Source: Inquilinus limosus DSM 16000
GTDB taxonomy: Bacteria > Pseudomonadota > Alphaproteobacteria > DSM-16000 > Inquilinaceae
Reading direction: 5' to 3'
Assembly (NCBI RefSeq): GCF_000423185.1
Contig: NZ_AUHM01000018.1
Coordinates: forward strand, 98,108 to 162,107
Length of the DNA: 64,000 bases
Positions 1 to 7,494 of this stretch are shown piece after piece; position 1 is the first letter of the stretch, and each line of letters opens with the position of its first letter. Made by a program: the position numbers and the translations under genes. The notes beneath the pieces are model-generated. The model did no database searches. It worked only from the letters and a program-made list of their open reading frames with translations, and was not told the origin of the DNA.

Positions 1-839
1 CCCAACGGGTCGAGGAGCGCACCAAGGGCGGGCTGAAGATCGAGGTCTTCCACTCCGCCCAGCTGGGCGTCGAGGAGGACATCATCGAGCAGATGCGCCA
101 GGGCGCCAATGTCGGGCAGAACACCGACGCCGCCCGGCTCGGCACCTATGTCCCCGGCATCGCCGTGATCAACGGCCCCTATTTCGTCGAGACGCTGGAG
201 GAGGTGGGCAAGCTTTCCACCGCCCCGACCGTCGTCGCCTGGCAGGAGGAGCTGGCGAAGCAGCACGGGCTGAAGGTGGTGTGCTTCGACTGGGTGCAGG
301 GCTACCGCAACTTCTTCACCAACACGCCGGTGCGCAAGCCGGAGGATCTGAGCGGCCAGCGCATCCGCACCCCGCCGGCGCCGATCTGGCAGGAATCGAT
401 CCGCGCGCTCGGCGCCTCGCCGGTCGCCATGGCCTTCGGCGACATGTATCCCGGCCTGCAGCAGCGGGCGATCGACGGGGTCGAGCTGGTCTACAGCAAC
501 ATTCCGGGCGGCCGCTTCTACGAGGTGCTGAGCACCGCCAGCGAGACCAGGCACATCCTGCTGGTGAATTTCGAGGTGGTCAGCGCCGAGTTCTTCGACA
601 GCCTGCCCCAGGACTATCAGACCGCGCTGGTCGAGGAGTGCCGCCGCGCCGGGCAGGAGACCTCGGCCAAGATCATCGCCCGGGAAGGCGAGATCAGGAA
701 GGAGCTGCGGGACCGCGGCATGACCATCGTCGAGGATGTCGACCTGGCCGCCTTCCGCAAGGCCGGCGAGCAGGCTTACCAGACCCTCGGCCTGGTCGAG
801 GCGAAGCAGAAGGTCCACCAGGAGATCGGCAAGAACTGA
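1..839 (+). CDS. dctP: TRAP transporter substrate-binding protein (DctP family), 5' truncated
   Basis: Periplasmic binding component of a tripartite ATP-independent (TRAP) importer, which captures organic acids and hands them to the membrane subunits. The reading frame is open from base 3, so the gene begins outside the window; about 278 residues are visible against roughly 330 for the family, so the signal peptide and first strands are missing. Family features seen are the N-lobe text EVFHSAQLG followed by an acidic helix, the FFTNTPVRKPEDLSGQRIR segment holding the conserved ligand arginine region, and the long amphipathic C-terminal helices. The two TRAP permease genes follow on the same strand, after a palindromic repeat. 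The substrate (dicarboxylate, sugar acid or keto acid) cannot be told from the sequence. Confidence 0.9.
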   Translation, partial: QRVEERTKGGLKIEVFHSAQLGVEEDIIEQMRQGANVGQNTDAARLGTYVPGIAVINGPYFVETLEEVGKLSTAPTVVAWQEELAKQHGLKVVCFDWVQGYRNFFTNTPVRKPEDLSGQRIRTPPAPIWQESIRALGASPVAMAFGDMYPGLQQRAIDGVELVYSNIPGGRFYEVLSTASETRHILLVNFEVVSAEFFDSLPQDYQTALVEECRRAGQETSAKIIAREGEIRKELRDRGMTIVEDVDLAAFRKAGEQAYQTLGLVEAKQKVHQEIGKN

Positions 840-848
840 GCCCAAAGC

Positions 849-946
849 CGTCATTGCGAGGAGGCGAAGCCGACGACGCAATCCAGAAGACGGTAGAGTG
901 GCCCTGGATTGCTTCCCCCCGGCTCAAGGCCGGGGTCGCAATGACG
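849..946. repeat. Dispersed double-hairpin palindromic repeat, copy 1
   Basis: About 98 bp. The outer arms GTCATTGCGA and TCGCAATGAC pair, and the inner arms GCAATCCA and TGGATTGC pair, so it can fold as two tandem hairpins or one long cruciform. The first hairpin is capped by GGC-GAA-GCC. It shares its architecture with copies near 3573, 43689 and 54728 but is the most divergent in its spacers. It lies inside the TRAP operon, between the binding-protein gene and the small permease gene. Confidence 0.85.
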
Positions 947-972
947 AGGGATGAAACGGCGGAGGCGGGGTC

Positions 973-1470
973 GTGGCGAAAGTCTATTCCATCCTGTGCA
1001 GGGCGGAGGCCGTGGTCGCCGCGACTTTCCTGGTGGCGATGGTCGGGCTGATCTTCCTCGGCGGCGTCGCGCGCATGGCGCACTATCCTCTCAACTGGAC
1101 CACCGACCTCGCCACCTGCCTCTTCGCCTGGGCCTGCTTCCTGTGCGCCGACATCGCCTGGCGCAAGGGCGACCTGATGTCGATCGAGATCCTGACCGCG
1201 CGCCTGCCCGAGGCCGCCCGCCGAGCCCTCACCACCTGCAACCTCGTCATCATCGCCGCCTTCCTGATCTACGTGATCGGCGCCGGGCTGCGACTGTCCT
1301 GGATCAGCCGCTTCCGCAGCTTCCAGGGCATACCCGACGTCAGCTACTCCTGGGTGACGATGAGCCTGCCGGTCGGGGCGATGCTGCTGCTTCTGACCAC
1401 GCTGCTGAAGCTGAAGCAGCTCCACCGCGGCGTCCCGGCGGCCGAGCGGCAGCCGGCGCAGACGGTCTGA
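973..1470 (+). CDS. dctQ: TRAP transporter small permease (DctQ family)
   Basis: Small integral-membrane subunit of the TRAP importer, which associates with the large permease. The 165-residue protein has the expected four hydrophobic segments (about residues 15-35, 48-66, 90-108 and 130-150) and the family text WACFLCADIAWRKGD after the second segment. The GTG start is chosen because a strong GGAGG-type ribosome-binding site at 961-967 precedes it. The large permease begins nine bases after its stop. It is separated from the binding-protein gene by about 130 bases that hold a hairpin repeat, which could lower its expression relative to the binding protein. Confidence 0.9.
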   Translation: MAKVYSILCRAEAVVAATFLVAMVGLIFLGGVARMAHYPLNWTTDLATCLFAWACFLCADIAWRKGDLMSIEILTARLPEAARRALTTCNLVIIAAFLIYVIGAGLRLSWISRFRSFQGIPDVSYSWVTMSLPVGAMLLLLTTLLKLKQLHRGVPAAERQPAQTV

Positions 1471-1479
1471 GGCGGCGCC

Positions 1480-2763
1480 ATGCTGATCGTCGCCATCGCC
1501 TTCCTGGTCCTGATGCTGATGGGCATGCCGATGGCGTTCGCCATCGGCATCTCCGGCGCGCTGTTCTTCCTGCAGCATCCGGAGCTGCCCTACACCATCC
1601 CGATCCAGCTCACCGTCTCGCAGACCCAGAACTTCGCCCTGCTGGCCGTGCCGCTGTTCATCGTCGCCGGCAATTTCCTCAACAAGTCCGGGATCACCGA
1701 GCAGCTGCTCAACCTCGCGGCGGTGCTGACCGGCCGGCTGCGCGGCGGCCTGGCCCAGGTGTCGATCGCACTGGCGGCGCTGATGGGCGGCGTCTCCGGC
1801 TCGGCGATCGCCGACGCCGCGATGCAGGCGCGCATGCTGGGACGGGAAATGCTGAAGCGCGGCCTGTCGCGGGGCTTCGCCGCCGGCGTTCTGTCCTTCG
1901 GGTCGCTGCTGACGCCGATCATCCCGCCCGGCATTGGCATGATCATCTACGGCACGATCGGCCAGGTCTCGATCGGCCGGCTGTTCGCCGCCGGCTTCGT
2001 TCCCGCCTTCCTGCTGTGGGCGGCCCTGGCGGCGACGATCTCGCTGACGGCACGGCGCCGCGGCTATCCGCCGGAACGCGCGGCGCGGCCCACCGTCGCC
2101 GAGGTGACAACGGCGCTGCGCGGCGGCATCTGGGCGCTGCTGTTCCCGGTCTTCCTGCTGCTGGGGCTGCGCCTCGGCATCTTCACCCCGTCCGAGATCG
2201 GCGCCTTCGCCGTGGTCTACGCCATGGTCGTCGGCCTCCTGATCTACCGCAAGCTCGGGCGGCAGAGCTTCCTCGAGGCGCTCGAAGGCAGCCTCGCCGA
2301 TGTCGGCGCGGTGATGTTCCTGATCGTGCTGTCGGCGATCTTCAGCTACGGCATCGTGCTGGAGCGGGTGCCGGACACGGTGTCGGCCGCGATTCTCGGC
2401 CTGACCGACGATCTCGAAATCGTGATGATCCTGATCGTCCTGATGCTGCTGGTGGCCGGCTTCTTCATCGACGCCACGGTGCTGATCATCATGCTGACGC
2501 CGATCTTCCTGCCGCTGATCCGTAGCCTCGGCGGCGATCCGGTGCATTTCGGCCTGGTCTTCATCGTCGCCGCCACCATCGGCAACTTCACCCCGCCGGT
2601 CGGCGCCGCGATGTACGCCGTCTGCTCGATCCTGAAGATCCCGATCGGCGAGTACACGCGCGAATCCCTGCCGCTGTTCGCCGCGGTCGCGCTGGTGACG
2701 CTGCTGCTCGTCTTCCTGCCCTCGGCGGTGCTGTTCGTGCCGAACCTGATCTTCGGCCCGTGA
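1480..2763 (+). CDS. dctM: TRAP transporter large permease (DctM family)
   Basis: Large membrane subunit that carries the substrate with a cation gradient. At 427 residues it is normal for DctM proteins. The sequence is hydrophobic throughout, compatible with 11-13 membrane helices, with recognisable motifs: GMPMAFAIGISG near the N-terminus, VSGSAIADAAMQ around residue 108, LTPIIPPGIGMIIYG around residue 145, and the C-terminal GNFTPPVGAAMYAVCSI. It follows the small permease closely and completes a P-Q-M TRAP cassette in the usual order. The next gene on the strand is unrelated to transport. Confidence 0.93.
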   Translation: MLIVAIAFLVLMLMGMPMAFAIGISGALFFLQHPELPYTIPIQLTVSQTQNFALLAVPLFIVAGNFLNKSGITEQLLNLAAVLTGRLRGGLAQVSIALAALMGGVSGSAIADAAMQARMLGREMLKRGLSRGFAAGVLSFGSLLTPIIPPGIGMIIYGTIGQVSIGRLFAAGFVPAFLLWAALAATISLTARRRGYPPERAARPTVAEVTTALRGGIWALLFPVFLLLGLRLGIFTPSEIGAFAVVYAMVVGLLIYRKLGRQSFLEALEGSLADVGAVMFLIVLSAIFSYGIVLERVPDTVSAAILGLTDDLEIVMILIVLMLLVAGFFIDATVLIIMLTPIFLPLIRSLGGDPVHFGLVFIVAATIGNFTPPVGAAMYAVCSILKIPIGEYTRESLPLFAAVALVTLLLVFLPSAVLFVPNLIFGP

Positions 2764-2852
2764 CCGCCGCCACGCGGCAGAAATTGTTCCGGGCTTGTCG
2801 GGTCGCGGCGATCCGGATCGTCCTCTGGCGAGATCATGTCTGGAGGCGAGCC

Positions 2853-3179
2853 ATGAACGAAGAACCGGTGATCAAAATGCGTCGCAAAGGCAGGGAGCTG
2901 ACGCAGAGCATGCTGATCCCGAGCGAGAGCATGATCGCCGACGCGCTCCGCGCCGCACGGCCCGGCCAGCTGTCGGACCTGGCCGAACTGAGGCGCGCGC
3001 TCGCAGCGAGATACGGCGCCGACGCCTGCTGCCCGGTGACCACGCAGCGGCACCTGGTGCGCATCAGCCAGGACGGCAGCGCGCCCTTCTGGCGGGTCGT
3101 CGATCCCGACCGGCCTTTCGCCCGCAGGATGGCCGGCGGACCGGACCACATCCGCGAAAGGCTGGCCGCCGAACGCTGA
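2853..3179 (+). CDS. Small MGMT-like (alkyltransferase-like) DNA-binding protein
   Basis: A 108-residue protein resembling the small MGMT-like family related to the DNA-binding half of O6-methylguanine methyltransferases. Supporting text: a start with basic residues and SMLIPSESMIADALR, a winged-helix-like ADLAELRRALAARYGAD-type stretch, CPVTTQRHLVRI, and FWRVVDPDRPF, where other members have YWRVVRDDGSL. The canonical PCHR alkyl-acceptor motif is not present, so it would act as a DNA-damage binder or have another role rather than as a suicide methyltransferase. The ATG at 2853 is preferred over an upstream in-frame start because TGGAGGCGAG lies just before it. It has its own small transcription unit after the TRAP genes. 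Confidence 0.55.
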   Translation: MNEEPVIKMRRKGRELTQSMLIPSESMIADALRAARPGQLSDLAELRRALAARYGADACCPVTTQRHLVRISQDGSAPFWRVVDPDRPFARRMAGGPDHIRERLAAER

Positions 3180-3212
3180 TCGACGAAGTCGCGCCGGAGC
3201 GAACCTCACGGC

Positions 3213-3548
3213 TCAGGGGTGCCGGGCTGCGACCCGCTCCGCATGCTTCTCGCCCCAATCGGCGAGCGGGCCGAGCGCCTGGTTGAGCGAGGCGCCGAGT
3301 TCCGTCACCGAATATTCCACGCGCGGCGGCACCTCATGGAACACCTCGCGGTGGACGAGGCCGTCCGCCTCCATCTCCCGCAGCTGCTGGATCAGCATCT
3401 TCTCACTGATCCCCGGCACCAGCCGCTTCAGTTCGCCGAAGCGCCGGGGCTGGAGCTGGATCTCCCACAGGATCAGCGCCTTCCACTTGCCGCCGATGAC
3501 CTCCAGGGCCGGCCCCAGGCCGCAACTGTAGGGCTGCTCTCCCCTCAT
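3213..3548 (-). CDS. HxlR-family winged-helix transcriptional regulator
   Basis: A 111-residue DNA-binding protein with the HxlR signature: an N-terminal Cys in SCGLGPALEVIGGKWKALILWEI, FGELKRLVPGISEKMLIQQLREMEADGLVHR as the recognition helix region, and the wing VPPRVEYSVTELG. HxlR proteins often sense aldehydes, quinones or oxidants through the N-terminal cysteine. It is transcribed divergently from the PaoABC-type aldehyde oxidoreductase genes, with an inverted repeat between them, so it probably controls that operon. The start gives a length typical for the family. Confidence 0.9.
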   Translation of the reverse strand: MRGEQPYSCGLGPALEVIGGKWKALILWEIQLQPRRFGELKRLVPGISEKMLIQQLREMEADGLVHREVFHEVPPRVEYSVTELGASLNQALGPLADWGEKHAERVAARHP

Positions 3549-3572
3549 GATACCAGCTGCCCGAAACGTTGA

Positions 3573-3660
3573 CCCGTCATGGCGAGCCCCGAAGGGGCGC
3601 GGCCATCCAGCGGCACAGGCCCCTGGATGGCCACGGCGCTCCGCGCCTCGCCATGACGGG
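3573..3660. repeat. Dispersed double-hairpin palindromic repeat, copy 2
   Basis: About 88 bp. The outer arms GTCATGGCGAG and CTCGCCATGAC are perfect, as are the inner arms GGCCATCCAG and CTGGATGGCC. The left hairpin is capped CCCC-GAA-GGGG and the right one GGCGC-TCC-GCGCC. It lies in the divergent hxlR-pao intergenic region (3549-3849), on the hxlR side. Nearly the same sequence recurs near 43689 and 54728. Confidence 0.92.
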
Positions 3661-3740
3661 GAAGAGACCGAAGAATCGATCTCAAAGACTGCTGGTGTGA
3701 CTCCCTCATATCACAAACTCCACAATTCTTACCACGAGGT

Positions 3741-3767
3741 AAGTACCTGAGTTTTAGGTAGGTACTT
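3741..3767. promoter_or_regulatory. Candidate HxlR operator upstream of the pao-like operon
   Basis: A perfect inverted repeat, AAGTACCT at 3741-3748 and AGGTACTT at 3760-3767, separated by 11 bases and embedded in an AT-richer stretch. GTAC-type palindromes are common HxlR targets. The regulator gene is divergent and this is the only clear dyad in the 301-base intergenic region apart from the dispersed repeat, so it is the natural binding site. The remainder of 3549-3849 holds the repeat at 3573-3660, an AT-rich promoter-like stretch around 3700-3740, and an untranslated leader with the ribosome-binding site of the next gene. Confidence 0.55.
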
Positions 3768-3849
3768 GAGGAAAATCAATCAACCAATACCTTCCAAGCA
3801 ACCGAGCGAGCCGAACCCGGCCTCGGGCGCAGCAGGAAGGGCGAGACAT

Positions 3850-4356
3850 ATGGACGCCGAACCCAACACCATCGAATCTCCCGGGGATGCGACAGCGGAG
3901 GTGACCCTGCGGGTCAACGGCCGCACGCGGCGCCTCCGGATCGATCCTCGGGTCACGCTGCTCGACGCGCTCCGCGACCATCTCGGCCTGACCGGGAGCA
4001 AGAAGGGCTGCGACCGCGGCGAATGCGGCGCCTGCACGGTGCACATCGACGGCCGCCGGGCTCTGTCGTGCCTGACGCTGGCGGTCATGGCCGAGGGCCG
4101 CGAGATCACCACGATCGAGGGGCTGGCCGAGGGCGACCGGCTGCACCCCGTGCAGGCCGCCTTCATCGAACATGACGCGTTCCAGTGCGGCTTCTGCACG
4201 CCGGGGCAGATCATGTCGGCGGTCGCCTGCATCCGCGAGGGGCATGCCGGCTCGGACGATGAGATCCGCGAGTTCATGAGCGGCAATCTCTGCCGCTGCG
4301 CCGCCTATCCGCAGATCGTCGCCGCGGTGCGTGCGGCGGCCGCGACCGGAGCCTGA
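3850..4356 (+). CDS. paoA: Molybdenum aldehyde oxidoreductase, [2Fe-2S] subunit (PaoA/YagT-like)
   Basis: Iron-sulfur electron-transfer subunit of a xanthine-oxidase-family enzyme that oxidises aldehydes to acids. It carries both cluster motifs: the plant-type CDRGECGACTVHIDG with a downstream Cys in LSCL (about residues 50-75), and the four-helix domain pair CGFCTPGQ and CRCAAYPQI. The ATG at 3850 is chosen because AGGAAGG lies nine bases upstream; an in-frame TTG at 3766 would overlap the candidate operator and has no ribosome-binding site. Unlike E. coli PaoA, no twin-arginine signal is seen in the first 25 residues, so a cytoplasmic enzyme is likely. It heads a three-gene operon. Confidence 0.88.
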   Translation: MDAEPNTIESPGDATAEVTLRVNGRTRRLRIDPRVTLLDALRDHLGLTGSKKGCDRGECGACTVHIDGRRALSCLTLAVMAEGREITTIEGLAEGDRLHPVQAAFIEHDAFQCGFCTPGQIMSAVACIREGHAGSDDEIREFMSGNLCRCAAYPQIVAAVRAAAATGA

Positions 4357-4359
4357 CCC

Positions 4360-5349
4360 ATGCAGAGCTTCGCCTATGAACGGGCTTCGACCCTGGCGCA
4401 GGCCATCGGCGCCGCGGCCAAGCCGGGCACGGCGGTGATCGCCGGCGGCACCGAGCTGCTGAACTGGATGAAGGACGGCATCGCCGCGCCGCGGCGCCTG
4501 GTCGATCTGAATCGCGTTCCCGGCCTGGACGGCGTCACGGCCGACGCGCACGGCCTCCGGATCGGGGCGCTGGCCCGGATGAGCGATCTGGCCGAGCATC
4601 CGGCGATCCGGCGCGATTATCCCGCGATCTCGCAGGCTCTGCTGCAGAGCGCCTCCGCCCAGATCCGCACCATGGCCTCGATCGGTGGCAACCTGATGCA
4701 GCGCACCCGCTGCCCCTATTTCCGGGCCGAGGTCGAGCTGCCCTGCAACCGGCGCCGGCCGGGCAGCGGCTGTGCTGCGCTGGCGGGCGAGGACCGGTCG
4801 GCCGCGATCTTCGGCTGGACCGAGCACTGCATCGCGACCCACCCGTCGGACGTGGCGGTGGCGCTGGCCGCGCTCGACGCCGTGCTGCATGTCGACGGGC
4901 CCGGCGGACCGCGTGCGATCCCGGTGACGGAGTTCCACCGCCTGCCCGACGACCCCTCCGTCCCCGAGACCGTGCTGGAGCCCGGCGAACTGGTCACAGC
5001 GATCGAGGTGCCGGCCTCCGCCGCCGCGCGGCGGTCGCATTACCTCAAGCTGCGCGAGCGGGCGTCCTACGAATTCGCGCTGGTCTCGGCGGCGGTCGGG
5101 CTCGACCTCGACGGCGATGTCATCCGCGAGGCGCGGATCGCGCTCGGCGGCGTCGCGGCGAAGCCGTGGCGGCTGCGGGACGCGGAGGAAGCCCTGCGCG
5201 GCATGGCGTCGGCGGACGAGCCGGCGCTGCGGCGCGCCCTGGACGCCGGCTTCGCCGAGGCGCGGCCGCGGCGCGGCAACGGCTTCAAGGTGGAACTGGC
5301 CAAACGCGCCGTCATCCGGGCGCTGCAGATCGCGGGAGGCGCGGCATGA
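4360..5349 (+). CDS. paoB: Molybdenum aldehyde oxidoreductase, FAD subunit (PaoB/YagS-like)
   Basis: FAD-binding subunit, 329 residues. It has the VAO-type FAD signature VIAGGTELLNWMKDG near residue 25 and ASIGGNLMQRTRCPYFR near residue 105, with a CO-dehydrogenase-type C-terminal domain. The stretch after NLMQ contains four cysteines (CPYF, PCNR, SGCAAL, HCIATHPSDVAV). In E. coli PaoB this same insertion binds an extra [4Fe-4S] cluster, which separates the PaoABC type from ordinary xanthine dehydrogenases. It starts four bases after paoA and its stop overlaps the paoC start. Confidence 0.88.
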   Translation: MQSFAYERASTLAQAIGAAAKPGTAVIAGGTELLNWMKDGIAAPRRLVDLNRVPGLDGVTADAHGLRIGALARMSDLAEHPAIRRDYPAISQALLQSASAQIRTMASIGGNLMQRTRCPYFRAEVELPCNRRRPGSGCAALAGEDRSAAIFGWTEHCIATHPSDVAVALAALDAVLHVDGPGGPRAIPVTEFHRLPDDPSVPETVLEPGELVTAIEVPASAAARRSHYLKLRERASYEFALVSAAVGLDLDGDVIREARIALGGVAAKPWRLRDAEEALRGMASADEPALRRALDAGFAEARPRRGNGFKVELAKRAVIRALQIAGGAA

Positions 5350-7463
5350 ACGGCGGAATCGGGCAGGCGGTCAGCCGCCGGGACGGTCCGGCGAAGGTCA
5401 CCGGCGCGGCGCGCTACGCCGCCGACACGCCGGTGGCCGGCGCGGCCCATGCGGTGATCGTTCCGGCGACGAAACCCAAGGCCCGGATCGCGAAGATTGA
5501 TCTCGACCGGGCATCGGCTGCGGCCGGCGTGATCGCCATCTTCAGCCATGAGAACGCACCGCGCTTCGGCCAGGTGACCGTGGTGCTGGCGGAAGACAAC
5601 CTGCCGCCGCTGCAGGGCGACCGCGTCCTGTACGAGGGACAGCCGGTGGCGCTGGTGGTTGCCGGGACGCCGGAGCAGGCGACGGAGGCGGCGCGCCTCG
5701 TCCATGTCTCCTATGACGAGGAGCCGTTCGAGGCGGATTTCCTCGCCAACCCGGATCAGGCCGAGCCGGTGACCGAGTTCTTCGGCCTGCCGCTCGACAC
5801 CGCCTGGGGCGATGTGGCGGCCGCCCGGCGCGAGGCCGATGCCCGCGTCGAGGCCGTCTATGTCACGGCCGACCGGCACCACAACCCGATCGAGCCGGGG
5901 GCGATCCTGGCGGTGTGGCAGGACGGGCAGCTCACCGTGCATGACTCGACCCAGGGGGTGGCGGAGGAGCGCGAGGCGCTGGCCCAGGCGCTCGGGCTCG
6001 ACCCGGCGCGGGTGCGGGTCCGCAACGATTTCATCGGCGGCAGCTTCGGCGCCAAGCTGTGGGGCCTGCCGCACCAGCTGCTCGCGGCCATGGCGGCGCG
6101 GGAGCTGGAGCGCCCGGTGAAGCTGGTGCTGACCCGGGCTCAGTCCTACACGGCTTGGGGCTACCAATCGGCAACCCGCCAGACCGTGGCCTTGGGCGCC
6201 CGGGCCGACGGCACCTTGACCGGCTTGCATCACGATGTGGTCGCTGCGGGCTCCCATATCGGCCATTACATCGAGGCGGCGGGCTGGGACACGCCCGCGA
6301 TGTATGCCACGCCAAACTTCAAGATCAGCCATCGCCGCCGGCGTCTCGACCGCGCCAGCCCGTCCGCCATGCGCTCGCCCTTCGGCGGCGTCGGCCTGGT
6401 CCCGGTCGAGATCGCCATGGACGAGCTGGCCGACCGCCTCGGCCTCGACCCGCTCGAGCTCCGGCTCCGGAACTATGCCGAGGCCTATCCGGCCGATGGC
6501 CGCCCCTTCTCCTCCAAGCGGCTGAGGGAGTGCTACGCGGAAGGGGCGCGCCGGTTCGGCTGGTCCGGCCGGTCGCCGGCGCCGCGGTCGATGCGCGATG
6601 GGCGCGACCTCGTCGGCTGGGGCATGGCGACCGCGGTGCTGCGGGCGTTCCGCTTCCCGGCCACGGCGCGGATCGGCATCGACCGCGACGGCCGGGTGCT
6701 GGTCGAGACCGCGACGCACGATGTCGGCCAGGGGCTGAGCACGATCCTGCGCCAGATCGCCGCCGATGCGCTCGGCGTGGCGGTCGGGCGCGTGGACCTG
6801 GCGATCGCCGACACGGCGCTGCCCAAAACCACCTTCACCGGCGGCTCCTCGACCTCGATGAGCGTCGGCTCCGCCGTGCAGGCCGCCGCCACGACCTTGA
6901 AAGAGAAGCTGATCGAGGCCGGCGCCAACGGGCCCGAGGGCTATGCCGGCGCGCTGGCGCGGCTCGGCGTCGAGCGGCTGTCGGCCGAGGGCGAGTGGTC
7001 GCCGGCCGACAATGAAACGACCCCGCCGATCTTCAGCTTCGGCGCGGTCTTCGCCGAGGTGCGGGTCGACCGCGACATCCCGATCCCCCGGGTCAGCCGC
7101 GTCGTCGGCGTCTACGACGCCGGCCGGATCCTCAACCCCAGGACCGCGCGCAGCCAGATGACCGGCGGCATCATCTGGGGGATCGGCCAGGCGCTGCTGG
7201 AGAGATCGGAGATGGATCCCCGCCTCGGCCGGTTCCTGTCGAAGAACCTGGCCGGCTATCTGGTGCCGGTGAACGCCGATGTGGGCGAGATCGACGTCGC
7301 CTTCGTCGAGGCGCCCGACCCGCATGCCAGCCCGCTCGGCGCTCGCGGCATCGGCGAGCTGGGCGCCATCGGCATCGGCGCCGCGATCGCCAACGCCGTG
7401 TCCCACGCCACCGGGGTGCGCGTATGCGAGCTGCCGATCCGGCCGGAGCATCTGATGGCGTGA
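5346..7463 (+). CDS. paoC: Molybdenum aldehyde oxidoreductase, molybdopterin-binding subunit (PaoC/YagR-like)
   Basis: Catalytic subunit of 705 residues binding the molybdenum cofactor; E. coli PaoC is about 730. The N-terminus has RRDGPAKVTGAARYAAD, typical of this family. The Moco-binding text GGSFGAKLWG (about residue 232), THDVGQGLSTILRQIAADALG, and GGSSTSMSVGSAVQAA follow in order. The C-terminal GARGIGELGAIGIGAAIANAV contains the glutamate that acts as catalytic base in the family. The ATG overlaps the paoB stop as ATGA. No XdhC/PaoD-type maturation gene follows; the next gene converges 22 bases away, so the chaperone must be elsewhere. The likely substrates are aromatic or other toxic aldehydes. 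Confidence 0.9.
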   Translation: MNGGIGQAVSRRDGPAKVTGAARYAADTPVAGAAHAVIVPATKPKARIAKIDLDRASAAAGVIAIFSHENAPRFGQVTVVLAEDNLPPLQGDRVLYEGQPVALVVAGTPEQATEAARLVHVSYDEEPFEADFLANPDQAEPVTEFFGLPLDTAWGDVAAARREADARVEAVYVTADRHHNPIEPGAILAVWQDGQLTVHDSTQGVAEEREALAQALGLDPARVRVRNDFIGGSFGAKLWGLPHQLLAAMAARELERPVKLVLTRAQSYTAWGYQSATRQTVALGARADGTLTGLHHDVVAAGSHIGHYIEAAGWDTPAMYATPNFKISHRRRRLDRASPSAMRSPFGGVGLVPVEIAMDELADRLGLDPLELRLRNYAEAYPADGRPFSSKRLRECYAEGARRFGWSGRSPAPRSMRDGRDLVGWGMATAVLRAFRFPATARIGIDRDGRVLVETATHDVGQGLSTILRQIAADALGVAVGRVDLAIADTALPKTTFTGGSSTSMSVGSAVQAAATTLKEKLIEAGANGPEGYAGALARLGVERLSAEGEWSPADNETTPPIFSFGAVFAEVRVDRDIPIPRVSRVVGVYDAGRILNPRTARSQMTGGIIWGIGQALLERSEMDPRLGRFLSKNLAGYLVPVNADVGEIDVAFVEAPDPHASPLGARGIGELGAIGIGAAIANAVSHATGVRVCELPIRPEHLMA

Positions 7464-7479
7464 CGATCGCCCATCGCCG

Positions 7480-7494
7480 AAAGGCTCAGCCTTT
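7480..7494. terminator. Weak hairpin between convergent operons
   Basis: AAAGGC-TCA-GCCTTT at the junction of the paoC-like gene and the last gene of the opposite-strand importer operon. The stem is short and there is only a minimal T run, so terminator function in either direction is only suggested by location. Confidence 0.25.

Noticed and set aside
849..946. CRISPR or tandem repeat reading of the hairpin elements
   Set aside because: The copies are tens of kilobases apart, single, imperfect and palindromic, with no regular spacers and no cas genes.
694..2547. Long minus-strand open frame opposite the TRAP permeases
   Set aside because: The translation is Arg/Gln/Asp/His-rich low-complexity sequence typical of an antisense frame in GC-rich DNA, and the plus strand carries clear DctQ and DctM genes.
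3766..3849. TTG start for the [2Fe-2S] subunit
   Set aside because: It would overlap the candidate operator and has no ribosome-binding site, whereas the ATG at 3850 has AGGAAGG at good spacing.
5067..7451. 794-residue minus-strand open frame opposite the molybdopterin subunit
   Set aside because: Antisense shadow of paoC; no recognisable domain, no ribosome-binding site, and composition of a reversed GC-rich frame.
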